64,000 nucleotides of DNA from Paraburkholderia madseniana (GCF_009690905.1 NZ_VOSW01000053.1:1-64000); one strand, 5' to 3'; positions 26,692 to 35,717 are shown, counted from the stretch's first letter. Translations and numbers: made by a program. Notes: generated by a model not told the origin, from the sequence alone.

Positions 26692-26868
26692 GGTAAGACC
26701 TCATCTAATGTGGCGGAACGACTCCGCTAAAGATTTAGACCACGGCGAGGCACACATGTCCGGGGAGCGTGCAGCGGAAATTCGGTACCGCGCGTGACAA
26801 AACGAGGTCGCCAAGCTCATCTGGATCAGTGAAACGTGGTGCGTCAAAAAAAGCATGACCCAAGCCGG

Positions 26869-27285
26869 TCAGGGCGTGACGAGCAAAGACGTATGCAGGC
26901 CCATCGAGTAGTGGCCTGGCCGGTTGCAGATTACTACGTAGCGGCCGGGTGCCAACTTGAGCGTCAAACGCTTGCTCTTGCCGGGGTCGATGTCCTCCAC
27001 CTCTCCCATTTTTTTGAACTGGCTCTCCGACACCTGTCCATTTTTAACTGGCAGCCTATCGGCGGCCAGGTCTGTTTTAAGAACGACGAACTCATGCGTC
27101 ATACCGGTGTCCGGCGCGTTGCTTACCTCGAACGTGACTTTGCCTGCCTTAACGTCACTTGCATTGAGCTGGATCGTGTTCGTGAGCAGCGTGGCTTTTA
27201 TCGTCTGCTCTGCGTAACTGGGGCTGCAAACGAGGCCGAGTGCGGCCACACCAAGGAAGACTGCGGTGCGTGAGCTTGAGAACAT
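26869..27285 (-). CDS. Periplasmic cupredoxin-domain protein
   Basis: 138 residues with a signal peptide (SRTAVFLGVAALGLVCSPSY, cleavage near AYA/AEQ) and a plastocyanin-like beta-sandwich. The copper ligands are visible as His in DTGMTHEFVVL and Cys, His and Met in VICNRPGHYSMGLHTS, a full type-1 set. Start at 27285 (MFSSSRT) with GAGGAAA upstream. Likely a periplasmic electron carrier or copper-binding protein. It follows the chromate operon after a 177-base gap and faces the same way, so it may be part of the same stress response. Confidence 0.85.
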   Translation of the reverse strand: MFSSSRTAVFLGVAALGLVCSPSYAEQTIKATLLTNTIQLNASDVKAGKVTFEVSNAPDTGMTHEFVVLKTDLAADRLPVKNGQVSESQFKKMGEVEDIDPGKSKRLTLKLAPGRYVVICNRPGHYSMGLHTSLLVTP

Positions 27286-27462
27286 GACGTTTTCCTCTAC
27301 GAATACCGCGCGTATCAACAGTACAGAAATAAAACGGCCGGTGCCGCGGGCTTATTCCCGTGTCCGAGAACTATTTTCGTGTCGGTCGCTAACCGATCCC
27401 ACCTCCGCCCGACGTAACGCAAATCATGTTGGTCGTACTTCGGCGGAACCTCAGATCGAGGC

Positions 27463-28518
27463 CTATTTTTTTCGCAGACGTTCGTTCACCAGGCGAGCAA
27501 TAGCTGCCGGTGCCTGGTCTGGTATGGCGAAAACCGAGCTGACGTTGATCTCGCAGAGTACGTAGGTATCCTTGCCCGATTCGGTGCGCGGCCCATAAAG
27601 AAAGTCAGCATCCCAGATAATCGGCAGCGAAGCGCTGTCGATGTTCAGGAGATCCATCATTTGCGGCGTCCATTCGAGTTCCATTTTCGCTCTGAGGGCC
27701 TGGAACGGCTCAGCCGAGGCGGGGTGCATGATACGTGGCCCGGGCTGCGCAGCGTCAGAGTCGGGTCCTTCCGGTGGAGGCGGTATCAGCGCCTTGATCA
27801 ACTGGTGTCCAAATCCAACAACCTTCTCTCTTCCCATGTAGCAGCGAATCATGCCGTCGGGCAGGCGTGACTGAAAGGGTTGGTCGACAATGCAGCCGTC
27901 GGGCGTGAGGTATATCTCGCAACGCGCCATGAACTCGTGAAGCGTTGTCTCTTCTGGCACACTCCCTCGGCGGGCATGCAGAACTCGAACCAATACGGTA
28001 TCGCTGCCCGGCGGCGAGATTTGCTCGACCTTCCAGACCCCCTGACCACCATTGCCCCGGTTTTGTTTGAGCACGCGGGGCCCAGCCGATTCCAGCCGGG
28101 ACGGGAACTCGGACTGGAACGCAGATTTGTTGCGATAGACATGGGTATCCGTTCCCCAGCCGAAATGCCTGGTGCGATGTAGAACCTCCTTGACGCCCAT
28201 CTTCAAGATAACGTCAGGGTGGGCGCTGACCCAGGGTCCGCGCGACGCCACCTCCCGCAACATCGCGTCGAGAACGACTCGGGTCTGCCCATCGTGAATC
28301 GGGTCGACCCATACCAGTACGCCATCGACATTCAGGAGTTGTTCACGCACTTCGTCCACCAGCTCGTCGGAATAGACGGCGGGTTGAGCAGCGATGCCGA
28401 TCGCCGTCAGTTCTTCGAAGATGCGATAAAAGCGATTATTCGCCGGTGTCGCACTTTTACGCGCCTCATGATCGCCGCGCCACAGTACGGCCACCTTGGC
28501 CGTTTCAGTTTGACTCAT
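27463..28518 (-). CDS. ATP-grasp-like protein (Cj0069 family)
   Basis: 351 residues from MSQTETAKVAVLWRGDHEAR. It resembles the Cj0069 group of ATP-grasp proteins. Landmarks are VLVWVDPIHDGQTRVVLDAM, a Lys-containing strand RVLKQNRGNGGQGVWKVE with a glycine-rich loop, and a C-terminal metal-binding type segment VLCEINVSSVFAIPDQAP (Glu and Asn). ATP-grasp enzymes join a carboxylate to an amine or thiol; the substrate here is unknown. The start is 25 bases after the YncE-like gene. It is the last member of the chrB-chrA-SOD-propeller-ATP-grasp run. Confidence 0.8.
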   Translation of the reverse strand: MSQTETAKVAVLWRGDHEARKSATPANNRFYRIFEELTAIGIAAQPAVYSDELVDEVREQLLNVDGVLVWVDPIHDGQTRVVLDAMLREVASRGPWVSAHPDVILKMGVKEVLHRTRHFGWGTDTHVYRNKSAFQSEFPSRLESAGPRVLKQNRGNGGQGVWKVEQISPPGSDTVLVRVLHARRGSVPEETTLHEFMARCEIYLTPDGCIVDQPFQSRLPDGMIRCYMGREKVVGFGHQLIKALIPPPPEGPDSDAAQPGPRIMHPASAEPFQALRAKMELEWTPQMMDLLNIDSASLPIIWDADFLYGPRTESGKDTYVLCEINVSSVFAIPDQAPAAIARLVNERLRKK

Positions 28519-28543
28519 CTCATCCTCCACACTCGTCACGGCC

Positions 28544-29587
28544 TCAGGCTTGAGGCGCCATGATGCGCAACGTCGTCCGTCCCTGAACGTTCCTGAGCGG
28601 GAAGTAAGCGCGATGCGTCGAGTCATCCACCGCGACGACGTGCGCATTGGGGCCAATGCGGCCGTCACCAATCTTCGACACGTTGCCCGCGTCGGCTTTG
28701 AACATCGAGACGATGCCAGTCTCACCGGCGATGTAGAGCAGATGCAGTTGCGGATCAAAGGCCAGGACATCCGGATCCCGACCGACATCGAAGGACGACT
28801 TGACGCGCATCGTGCGCATGTCGAGCACCAGCAACTTGTCATTGCCTTCGCACGCGATGAAAGCAAGCCGTTGCTGCGGTTCGATCAGCAGTCCGTGATT
28901 GCCCCGCGCGCCCGGCAGATCGATGCGCGCTACGATCCGGTCGTTGGCCGGGTCGATTTCGACCAGTTGCTGCCGGGATTGCACGTTCACGAAGATGTGC
29001 CGGGAGACCGGATCGTACTGGGTATTGCCGACCTCACCGCCGAGCGGGATCGTTGCAATGCGCGTGTTCGAGCGAACGTCGATCACAGTCTCGGTTTCGC
29101 CCGTTTCGTCGGACACATAGAGCTTGTGCGCATCGGGCGCGTAGGCAATTCCGTCCGGGTACCTGCCGCCCGGCATGCGCGCGGTGATCTTTAGTGTGGC
29201 TTCGTCAATCGCGACGATCTCATTTGAACCGGTGGCCGACGCATACACGCGTGACAATTCCGGAAGCGCCAGCACGCCATGCACTGAGGCCACGTCTGGA
29301 ATCCGGGCGATTACGCGCGCTGCGCGCGTGTCAAACGCGACCACCTCGCCGTCGCCCAGATGGGCAATGAATAGCAGATGACGGTGCGGGTCAAGGCTTG
29401 CGTAATCGAGTCGGGTCGGTCGTCCGCCCAGCGGAATGTCGGTGATCTGTTTCAACGGCAGGTCGCCCATTTCAAGACCGTCATCCGCACCTGACGCGGA
29501 GAACCTCACGACCCCCAACGCGGCAACAATAGCGCACGCGACAGAAAGCAGCCAACGAGCAGCAGGCCGAGTCCAAAGTGCATTCAT
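28544..29587 (-). CDS. YncE-like exported beta-propeller protein
   Basis: 347 residues with a signal-anchor or signal peptide (WLLSVACAIVAALGVVRF). The rest consists of propeller repeats of the YVTN/YncE kind: PTRLDYASLDPHRHLLFIAH, YPDGIAYAPDAHKLYVSDET, GNTQYDPVSRHIFVNVQSRQ, LAFIACEGNDKLLVLD. These repeats form a binding scaffold rather than a known active site. It lies between the SOD and the ATP-grasp gene on the same strand, and may bind a metal complex or cell-wall component (inference). Confidence 0.83.
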   Translation of the reverse strand: MNALWTRPAARWLLSVACAIVAALGVVRFSASGADDGLEMGDLPLKQITDIPLGGRPTRLDYASLDPHRHLLFIAHLGDGEVVAFDTRAARVIARIPDVASVHGVLALPELSRVYASATGSNEIVAIDEATLKITARMPGGRYPDGIAYAPDAHKLYVSDETGETETVIDVRSNTRIATIPLGGEVGNTQYDPVSRHIFVNVQSRQQLVEIDPANDRIVARIDLPGARGNHGLLIEPQQRLAFIACEGNDKLLVLDMRTMRVKSSFDVGRDPDVLAFDPQLHLLYIAGETGIVSMFKADAGNVSKIGDGRIGPNAHVVAVDDSTHRAYFPLRNVQGRTTLRIMAPQA

Positions 29588-29682
29588 GATGCTAGTTTCA
29601 TCAGTGTGTGCGCCGTGCAACGACGATCCGCGAGCGGCGCTCGTTCAATCGTCGTCTTCGCCAGCCTCACGCATCATCCAGT

Positions 29683-30417
29683 TCACGTCAGCCTCCGCCC
29701 AGGCAACGTTGCCTGCATCCGCATGGCGGCGTTGTCCCAGTTGATGAGGCTAAACAGCTGGTTGACGTATTCGTTACGCCGGTTCTGGTACTTCAGGTAG
29801 TACGCGTGCTCGAAAACATCGAGGATGAGGATGGGCTGGATGCCCCAGGCGGTCAGCTTCTGATGGTTCTCGCACTGGAGGATCATGAGCTTGCCCGTCG
29901 CGGGATGGTAGCCAACAACCCCCCAGCCGGATGCTTCTACAGCAATCGTCGCGGCTACCAGTTGTGCCTTGAACTTCGCATAGGAGCCGAAATTTCTGTC
30001 GATTGCTTTTGCCAGATCGCCCTTCGGTTCACCGCCTGTACCCGAGATGCTGGTCCAGTAAATGGTGTGCAGGATGTGACTCGATAGCTGGAAGGCCAGT
30101 TCTTTCTCATAGAACTTCACCAGCGCGAAGTCGTTTGAGTCCCGGGCTTTCGCCAAGCTGTCTTCAGCCTTGTTCGCGGCAGCCACCGCGGGCTTGTGGT
30201 GAAAGTTGTAGTGCAGTTCGACGGTGCGCGCATCGATAACCGGTTCAAGCGCATCGTAGGCGAATGGCAGCGGTGCAGCGGCATACTTGCCGTCCGCGTC
30301 TGTGAGCTTGTCGGTGTAACCGAGCTCTTCTGCGGCACGTGCCGATTGTGCCTGGGCCAGCATGATTCCAGCGCCGACCGCGGCGGTGTCTTGCAGGAAG
30401 GTACGGCGTGTGGCCAT
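29683..30417 (-). CDS. chrC: Tat-exported Fe/Mn superoxide dismutase (ChrC-like)
   Basis: 244 residues. It starts MATRRTFLQDTAAVGAGIML, a twin-arginine signal. The SOD domain has the metal ligands His in LHYNFHHKP, His in SSHILHTIYW, and Asp and His in LDVFEHAYYLKYQ. The position directly after chrA matches the known chrBAC order, in which ChrC is an iron SOD. Export by Tat is unusual for ChrC as I know it, and would place superoxide removal in the periplasm. It lies 38 bases after chrA on the same strand. Confidence 0.85.
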   Translation of the reverse strand: MATRRTFLQDTAAVGAGIMLAQAQSARAAEELGYTDKLTDADGKYAAAPLPFAYDALEPVIDARTVELHYNFHHKPAVAAANKAEDSLAKARDSNDFALVKFYEKELAFQLSSHILHTIYWTSISGTGGEPKGDLAKAIDRNFGSYAKFKAQLVAATIAVEASGWGVVGYHPATGKLMILQCENHQKLTAWGIQPILILDVFEHAYYLKYQNRRNEYVNQLFSLINWDNAAMRMQATLPGRRLT

Positions 30418-30455
30418 GAATACGATCCTCGTAGAATGCGCGCACGCGCGGGCAA

Positions 30456-31640
30456 TCAGATGGCGTGCGAATGGATAAGCGGATAGACAGCGAGACCAAA
30501 CAGGGCAGCCGCAACGACAATTACCGGCTCCTGCAGCTTCTTGAATCGCCAGAGCAACACGAGCGTCACAAGAGCAAGCATGACAGTCGGCCAGTCAACG
30601 ATCGAGCGCCGCGCGATGACAATGACTGAGCCCGTGATTGCGCCCACGGCCGCCGCAGTAATGCCATCGACGAACGCCTTGACGGCCGGTAACTTGCCGT
30701 ATTTCTTGAAGTACGGCGCCGGCAGCACCGTGAACAGATAGCAAGGCAGGAAAGTCCCGAGTGCGGCGACGCAGGCGCCCGAAAATCCGGCGACGAGATA
30801 GCCGATGAAGCCGACCGTAATGACGACCGGCCCCGGCGTGATCATTGCGACGGCCACCGCATCGACAAACTGCTTGTCGTTGAGCCAGTGATGTTCGGTC
30901 ACGACGCCGCCGTAGAGGAAAGGCACGATTGCGAGTCCCGAGCCGAACACGAACGCCCCGGCCTTGGCGAAGAAAAGGCCGATCTGGCCGAGCAGTGGCA
31001 GATCAAGACCACTGAGGACGCCGCTCATACCGGGCGCCTGCGTAACGGCAAGCGCATTCAGTCCGCCTTTGCCAAACCACTTCGGCGGCGCACGCCAGAA
31101 CCAGTTGATCAGGCCACCCGCGATAAACAGCCATGCGATCTCGGATTGGGTGACCACGGTGACGACCGCGAGCGTCAGGAATATCGCCCACAGCAGTCTG
31201 TCTTTGCCGATGGTCTTCCTGGTCAGCTTGTACGCGCTCATGGCGATGATTCCGACCACGGCGGCACCCACGCCGTAGAAGACTGCCTGCATCCAGGAGA
31301 GGCCGCCATACTGCGCGTAGGCCCAGCCGAGCGCCACAACCATCAGGAACGAAGGCAGGACGAATGCGATACCGGCCACCGTTGCACCGAGGACTCGGTA
31401 ATGCACGTATCCGAGATAAATGCCGAGTTGTGCGGCCAGAGGACCTGGCATCATTTGAGCCAGCGCCAACCCCTCCTTGTAGTCCTGCTCGCTGATCCAG
31501 CCCCGACGTTCGACCAGGTCACGGTGCATGTAGCCGACCAGCGCCACCGGCCCTCCAAAACCGAAGGTGCCGAGGCGAAGCATGTAAAAGAGCAACTGCC
31601 AGAGGGTGTAGCCCGGCGCGGTCGCCGCCGTGGTGTTCAT
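30456..31640 (-). CDS. chrA: Chromate transporter ChrA (long, two-domain form)
   Basis: 394 residues with two homologous halves, as in the long CHR family. The N-terminal half has LGTFGFGGPVALVGYMHRDL, VERRGWIS and LAQMMPGPLAAQLGIYLGY. The C-terminal half repeats the pattern as FVFGSGLAIVPFLYGGVV and AMITPGPVVITVGFIGYL. About ten membrane helices. It exports chromate, driven by the membrane potential. Its ATG overlaps the chrB stop by four bases, so the two are translationally coupled. Confidence 0.93.
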   Translation of the reverse strand: MNTTAATAPGYTLWQLLFYMLRLGTFGFGGPVALVGYMHRDLVERRGWISEQDYKEGLALAQMMPGPLAAQLGIYLGYVHYRVLGATVAGIAFVLPSFLMVVALGWAYAQYGGLSWMQAVFYGVGAAVVGIIAMSAYKLTRKTIGKDRLLWAIFLTLAVVTVVTQSEIAWLFIAGGLINWFWRAPPKWFGKGGLNALAVTQAPGMSGVLSGLDLPLLGQIGLFFAKAGAFVFGSGLAIVPFLYGGVVTEHHWLNDKQFVDAVAVAMITPGPVVITVGFIGYLVAGFSGACVAALGTFLPCYLFTVLPAPYFKKYGKLPAVKAFVDGITAAAVGAITGSVIVIARRSIVDWPTVMLALVTLVLLWRFKKLQEPVIVVAAALFGLAVYPLIHSHAI

Positions 31641-32617
31641 GACCGGCCCCCTGCGTCGGTGTTTTTTGTGCTCGCCGTGAAGTGCGCGTAGATCGAATCC
31701 AGCACGCGACTCATCTCGTCGAGCAGTTGATCGTCGTCCAATGCGCGTAGCCGCGCGCCGGCCATCACCGCTTCGAAGCCGACTGCTTCTGGTACCGGTG
31801 CGCCGCCGACGTCGAGCGCGTGCACCATTTCACCGAGCCGAAGAAGCGCCGCGTCTTCGTCGAGGCCGAAACTCACAACCAACACCTCAAACGTCACGCG
31901 CTCGCCCACGTGTGTGAAGGCCGCGCCGTCGAAGTCGAAGCCGAGTGCATCCGACGGGCAGGCTTCCGGCGACACGAGCCAAAGGAAGCGTGCCTGCGGA
32001 TCGATGAAGCGACGGATCAGCCATGCGCTCGCAACGCGATCGACCCATAGCCGTTGCCGGGTTGCCCACGTGCGGGCCTGGTACTCGTCGCGCCGCAGCG
32101 GCCGGATGGCCCGCTCGGCCGCATGCGGCTCACCTGGCGACAGGACCGTATCCGCGAGCGCTACAAAGTCTTCCCAGGCGATTTCGGCGTCGGTCAAAGC
32201 GGCGCCCGGGAAATAGTCGATCGTCCGGATCGCGTCATAGTCCTTGCGCAGGCGACGCATCAGGCGGGTGACTTCCGCTGGTGCCTGGCCTCCGAGCGTC
32301 TTCCGCGCGGCGCCCAGTGACGCGACAAAGGTCCTGTAATCGTCGTTCCGGTCGAACAGTGCGCGAAAGTCCGCTTCCTGCGACGAGTCCAGACTTTGCG
32401 CCCGCAGCAGATGCGCAGTGCCACCGGCTTCGTCAATGCTGCCGGTGAGTTCGCGCAGCATGTCTTCGCGCTCCGCGGTGTGCGGCAACAGGTAGATGCC
32501 GTCACGCAGGACGGCGCCCCCCTTCGCTTTCAGCGCCCGCCATGCCCGCATCCGCGCGGTAGCGTTCTCAGTCGGAAAGGTCAGGACCAGTACGGCCCAC
32601 GTGGTCAAGGTAGTCAT
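31637..32617 (-). CDS. chrB: Chromate-resistance regulator ChrB
   Basis: 326 residues. The N-terminal region (WAVLVLTFPTENATARMRAW, RALKAKGGAVLRDGIYLLP) and the C-terminal ChrB domain (TWATRQRLWVDRVASAWLIR, RFIDPQARFLWL, VLVVSFGLDEDAALLRLGEM) are both typical. In related systems ChrB senses chromate and controls the chr promoter. Its start codon lies directly against a 34-bp dyad (32618-32651) and no Shine-Dalgarno is visible, which suggests autoregulation and leaderless translation. Confidence 0.92.
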   Translation of the reverse strand: MTTLTTWAVLVLTFPTENATARMRAWRALKAKGGAVLRDGIYLLPHTAEREDMLRELTGSIDEAGGTAHLLRAQSLDSSQEADFRALFDRNDDYRTFVASLGAARKTLGGQAPAEVTRLMRRLRKDYDAIRTIDYFPGAALTDAEIAWEDFVALADTVLSPGEPHAAERAIRPLRRDEYQARTWATRQRLWVDRVASAWLIRRFIDPQARFLWLVSPEACPSDALGFDFDGAAFTHVGERVTFEVLVVSFGLDEDAALLRLGEMVHALDVGGAPVPEAVGFEAVMAGARLRALDDDQLLDEMSRVLDSIYAHFTASTKNTDAGGRS

Positions 32618-32653
32618 GTAAAGTAAACTACATGTGTGTAGCGTACTTTACAA
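32618..32653 (-). promoter_or_regulatory. chr operon promoter covered by a 34-bp dyad
   Basis: On the minus strand a -35 TTGTAA (32653-32648) and a -10 TAGTTT (32630-32625) are 17 bases apart, and the chrB ATG begins seven bases after the -10. The dyad has arms GTAAAGTA (32618-32625) and TACTTTAC (32644-32651) that match perfectly, with a further partial inner pairing (AACTACA with TGTAGCG). It overlaps both promoter boxes, a standard repressor-site layout. Confidence 0.65.
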
Positions 32654-32808
32654 ATTATTTTTCTTAAGCGTCGGCCGGCGTCGGATTGCGGGTAATGGAA
32701 TCGACGCGCCGAGGCGCGCAGTGGCTGGCAGTCGCATGCCAGCCACCGGCGAAAGACCTGATTTCATGAAGTCGCTTCCGAGCGCTTTGCACGTCATTCC
32801 AACGCCCG

Positions 32809-33987
32809 TTATTGCCCACCATTCTCGAAAGGCACGTTCCAGACCGTCACGCTGTTTGTGTTGTCGTCGACCGCCGCAAAGCGCACGAACTCATGACGCG
32901 GCTGCGAGAACGCCAGTCCGAAGGCACCGGCTTGGGCCGGGTCGACGGCAAGCTGCGCGACGAAGCGGCCTTGCGGCGTAAATTCGACGATTTCGCTCGG
33001 CTGCTTCGGATCGCTATTGATCGCATCGCCGTTCGCGACGAACAGATGGCCGTTCGGTCCGAGGGTTAGCCCGAGCGGGCCGTGGAGATGTGCGTTGTCC
33101 GCATAGATCACCACGCCTTTGCCACCGTCGTGCTGCGATTTGCCCGCATCGAATACCGCGAAGATCGCGTTATCGACGGTGGACGCGACATAGAGTACGT
33201 CGCGCTGTGGGTCGTAGGCGAGTCCGGTCGGGCCTACGACCAGTGCCGCGGAATCGCTGCGATGCGGGTAAACCGAGGCGATCTGCGTCGCGTGGTTGAG
33301 ATGAACGCCGTTGTCGTCGACGCTCACATCGAGGCGCACAACCGTCCCGTTGAGCACGTTCGATACGAACACCTTTGCACGGTCGCCTTGATCGAAGATC
33401 GTCAGATCCCAGGGTCCGTCGATCTTCGCCATCGCAGGCGTCCATTGCGCGACGATGTTGCCGGTTCGGTTCAGCACCAGCAGCACGCCGGGCTGGATCG
33501 TATTGAAGGTGCCATCCGTGGTCGGTACGCTGCCGACCAGCACGAAGCCGCCCTTGAGAACACCGAGCGCGGTGCTCAGGCCAAGCCCCGGGGCGCCCTG
33601 GAAGAACGTCGTGGCCGGCTGGTTGTTCGGCACGATCTTGACGATCGTCGTGCCAGTGCCCTGGGCGTTCTGCGCGTTGTTGAAGTTCGAGATCAGCAGG
33701 TCGCCTGCGGCGATGGTGCCGAAGCGGGGAAATCCGTCGGGCACGAAGGCGACGCCGTACGGATTGACATCACCGTTGGCCGGTATCGTCGTCGAGGTGA
33801 CGAACGACGGCGGGAGCAGCGGCGTGAGCTCGTCGGCGAGGGCGGAGCCCGCTGCCGAAAGCGCGAGACTGGCGCCGTATAGGGCAGCCAGCAGCAGGTG
33901 TTTCAGCGTGCGGTCTTTTGCACGGACACCGCGCTGGCAGGGTTGCTGGTCGATTATCGGATTGAAGCCGTTTATGACGGGGTTCAT
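32809..33987 (-). CDS. Exported NHL-like beta-propeller protein (TIGR03118 type)
   Basis: 392 residues. The chosen ATG at 33987 has GGAG eight bases upstream; another ATG at 33996 sits directly on that RBS and is less likely. An export signal (LKHLLLAALYGASLALSAAG, cleavage near ALA-DELT) comes after about 30 polar residues. The mature part has propeller repeats: NPYGVAFVPDGFP, DGPWDLTIFDQGDRAKVFVS, GPTGLAYDPQRDVLYVASTV, GPLGLTLGPNGHLFVANGD. Matches the TIGR03118 group in length and composition; the function of that group is not known to me. Confidence 0.82.
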   Translation of the reverse strand: MNPVINGFNPIIDQQPCQRGVRAKDRTLKHLLLAALYGASLALSAAGSALADELTPLLPPSFVTSTTIPANGDVNPYGVAFVPDGFPRFGTIAAGDLLISNFNNAQNAQGTGTTIVKIVPNNQPATTFFQGAPGLGLSTALGVLKGGFVLVGSVPTTDGTFNTIQPGVLLVLNRTGNIVAQWTPAMAKIDGPWDLTIFDQGDRAKVFVSNVLNGTVVRLDVSVDDNGVHLNHATQIASVYPHRSDSAALVVGPTGLAYDPQRDVLYVASTVDNAIFAVFDAGKSQHDGGKGVVIYADNAHLHGPLGLTLGPNGHLFVANGDAINSDPKQPSEIVEFTPQGRFVAQLAVDPAQAGAFGLAFSQPRHEFVRFAAVDDNTNSVTVWNVPFENGGQ

Positions 33988-34315
33988 GACTGGCATCTCC
34001 AAGAAGGCCGCGGGGCGGGCGCGTTGTTGTCGCTGCGCGCAGTGCGTGCCGGCCGCCGCTAGCGAATTTCGCCCGTGCCCACGAGACGGCAACCAGCACC
34101 GCTGTCCTGCAACTCGAACGCGCGTCGCGCAGCGTCGGCAACGGCGGGGCGAATCCTGCAAACAGGCAAGCGCAGACCCTTGCCGGCGGGTGCGTGGCAA
34201 TCGAGGCCTGGTTCAGGCATAACGGAATGGGATCGTCCGTGCGCAGTAAACGGCTGGCAGGAACAAATATTCCAGCGTGACCGGCCACACGGGGTGGCCT
34301 GTCATGGCACGCTAG
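33988..34315. other. Intergenic region, no recognised content
   Basis: About 330 bases between the propeller gene and the transposase remnant. No gene or repeat recognised. Confidence 0.4.
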
Positions 34316-34568
34316 TCCGTTCGAGTTGAAGCAGTTGCAGCGTCGGCTTGACCGGAAGCCTGATGCGATGACCATCCGAAGAAGCATCGTTGAACACGTC
34401 TTCGGCACGCTCAAGCACTGGATGGGTGCCACACACTTCCAGACCCGGACGCTCGGGCGGGTGAGCACCGAAATGAGCCTTCAGGTACTGGCATACAACC
34501 TCAAGCGAGTCATGAATATACTTGGGGTTGCGAGGACAATGAAGGCAATGAGGATGGCTGGAAGCTGA
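34316..34568 (+). pseudogene. C-terminal remnant of an IS1182-family transposase
   Basis: About 80 residues in frame: RRSIVEHVFGTLKHWMGATH, FQTRTLGRVSTEMSLQVLAY, NLKRVMNILG. This is the conserved C-terminal block of IS1182-type DDE transposases, including the Glu in VEH. The rest of the gene (about 350-400 residues upstream) is missing, and I see no terminal inverted repeats close by. A relic of a lost insertion sequence. Confidence 0.85.
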
Positions 34569-34937
34569 GGCCCTGAAGGGCTTCTTGCGCTCGCATTGCT
34601 CGAATAGCGCAAGCTCGACGTATCTAACTTGATTGACCCGACCGCGAACCTCGCCCTCAGCCGCGAAAATCGAGTTTCCACACACCCTCGGTCGCGTGCT
34701 GCCGGTCGCTGCATCGCGCACCACGGGAAACGATGCCTCATGCGTTAGGCAGACGCGGCCAGCAGCGATCCTCGGTCGCGTGCGCATCGGACCGTGGAGT
34801 GTCCGTCACAATTTTCCGGCGATTGATCAATCACCGCCCTATGCCGCCGCAGTACGCCGGGAAGCTGGAAACCTTCGCCGCCAATGCTGTATCGTGAGCG
34901 CCACCGCCGTCGCACAGACCCCACGATCTCCGTCGAA
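34569..34937. other. Intergenic region with the left repeat copy
   Basis: Apart from the diverged repeat at 34694-34761, I recognise nothing in these 370 bases. Confidence 0.4.
34694..34761. repeat. Left copy of a 68-bp diverged direct repeat
   Basis: Matches 35495-35563 at most positions, for example GAAACGATGCCTCATGCGTT here and GAAACGATACCTCATGCATT there. The two copies flank the MEKHLA gene. Confidence 0.6.
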
Positions 34938-35405
34938 ATGCCCCAGATGATCCCACTCCACCGCGATCCAGCTTTCTATCAGCTCCTTGCCGACAGCTAT
35001 GCCCGGCTACTTGGTCGGCCCCTGGTGCAACAGGCCATGCCCCTGGCCGAAGCTACCGAATGGCTCTATGAGCATGCCCCGTTCGCGGTACTCGCGCACA
35101 ACACCGATCCCGACCCGCTCTTTATATACGGCAACAAGGCCGCGCAACGCCGCTTTGGATATAGCTGGGATGAAATCACCCGACTGCCGTCCCGACTCTC
35201 GGCCGAGGCTCCGAATCGCGAGGAGCGGCAGCAATTTCTCGCACGCGTACAGCGGCTCGGCTACGAGGCGGGCTACAAGGGTGTGCGTATCACCAAGTCG
35301 GGCCAGCGTTTCATGATCGAGGAAGCCACGCTGTGGCAGCTTCTCGACACGAACGGTAAACTGCACGGCCAAGCGGTTGTCATCCCGAGCACGCACGACC
35401 TTTGA
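34938..35405 (+). CDS. MEKHLA-domain protein
   Basis: 155 residues. The whole protein matches the PAS-like MEKHLA domain: RDPAFYQLLADSYARLLGRP, ATEWLYEHAPFAVLAHNTDP, DPLFIYGNKAAQRRFGYSWD, LPSRLSAEAPNREERQQFL and a C-terminal HGQAVVIPST. MEKHLA proteins are small sensory or ligand-binding units without a settled role. Start at 34938 or 34947 (MIPLH). It lies between two diverged direct repeats and stands alone. Confidence 0.85.
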   Translation: MPQMIPLHRDPAFYQLLADSYARLLGRPLVQQAMPLAEATEWLYEHAPFAVLAHNTDPDPLFIYGNKAAQRRFGYSWDEITRLPSRLSAEAPNREERQQFLARVQRLGYEAGYKGVRITKSGQRFMIEEATLWQLLDTNGKLHGQAVVIPSTHDL

Positions 35406-35717
35406 TCGCGCATATCAATCTGGGACGAGCCGCAGTGGCTGCTTGAAAACAGTCGTTTCGAAGAAGGTAGTCTGAACGGCGGCTGAATCTGCCGTCGCCC
35501 GCTGTCGGTCGCCGCATTGCGCGCCACGGAAACGATACCTCATGCATTAGGCAGCACGCGGCCCAGTTTCAGTCATTCGATACCTTCGCGAAGATCGCCG
35601 AAAATCGGAGGGTATGACGCTCAGAAATGACTGCAAGTCACGACAGTACCGAACGCATGATGTCCCCCTCACCGCTCGTGCTCGAATGACGGTGGCACGA
35701 AGTTTTTCAACAAGCTG
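35406..35717. other. Intergenic region with the right repeat copy
   Basis: Contains the right copy of the direct repeat (35495-35563). Nothing else is recognised. Confidence 0.4.
35495..35563. repeat. Right copy of the diverged direct repeat
   Basis: Partner of 34694-34761 in the same orientation, with small indels and scattered substitutions. The spacing is about 800 bases. Confidence 0.6.

Noticed and set aside
26232..26730. Rightward Arg-rich frames opposite the His-rich lipoprotein
   Set aside because: They are the antisense of CAC/GAC codon runs and lack start signals. The leftward frame has a lipobox and signal sequence.
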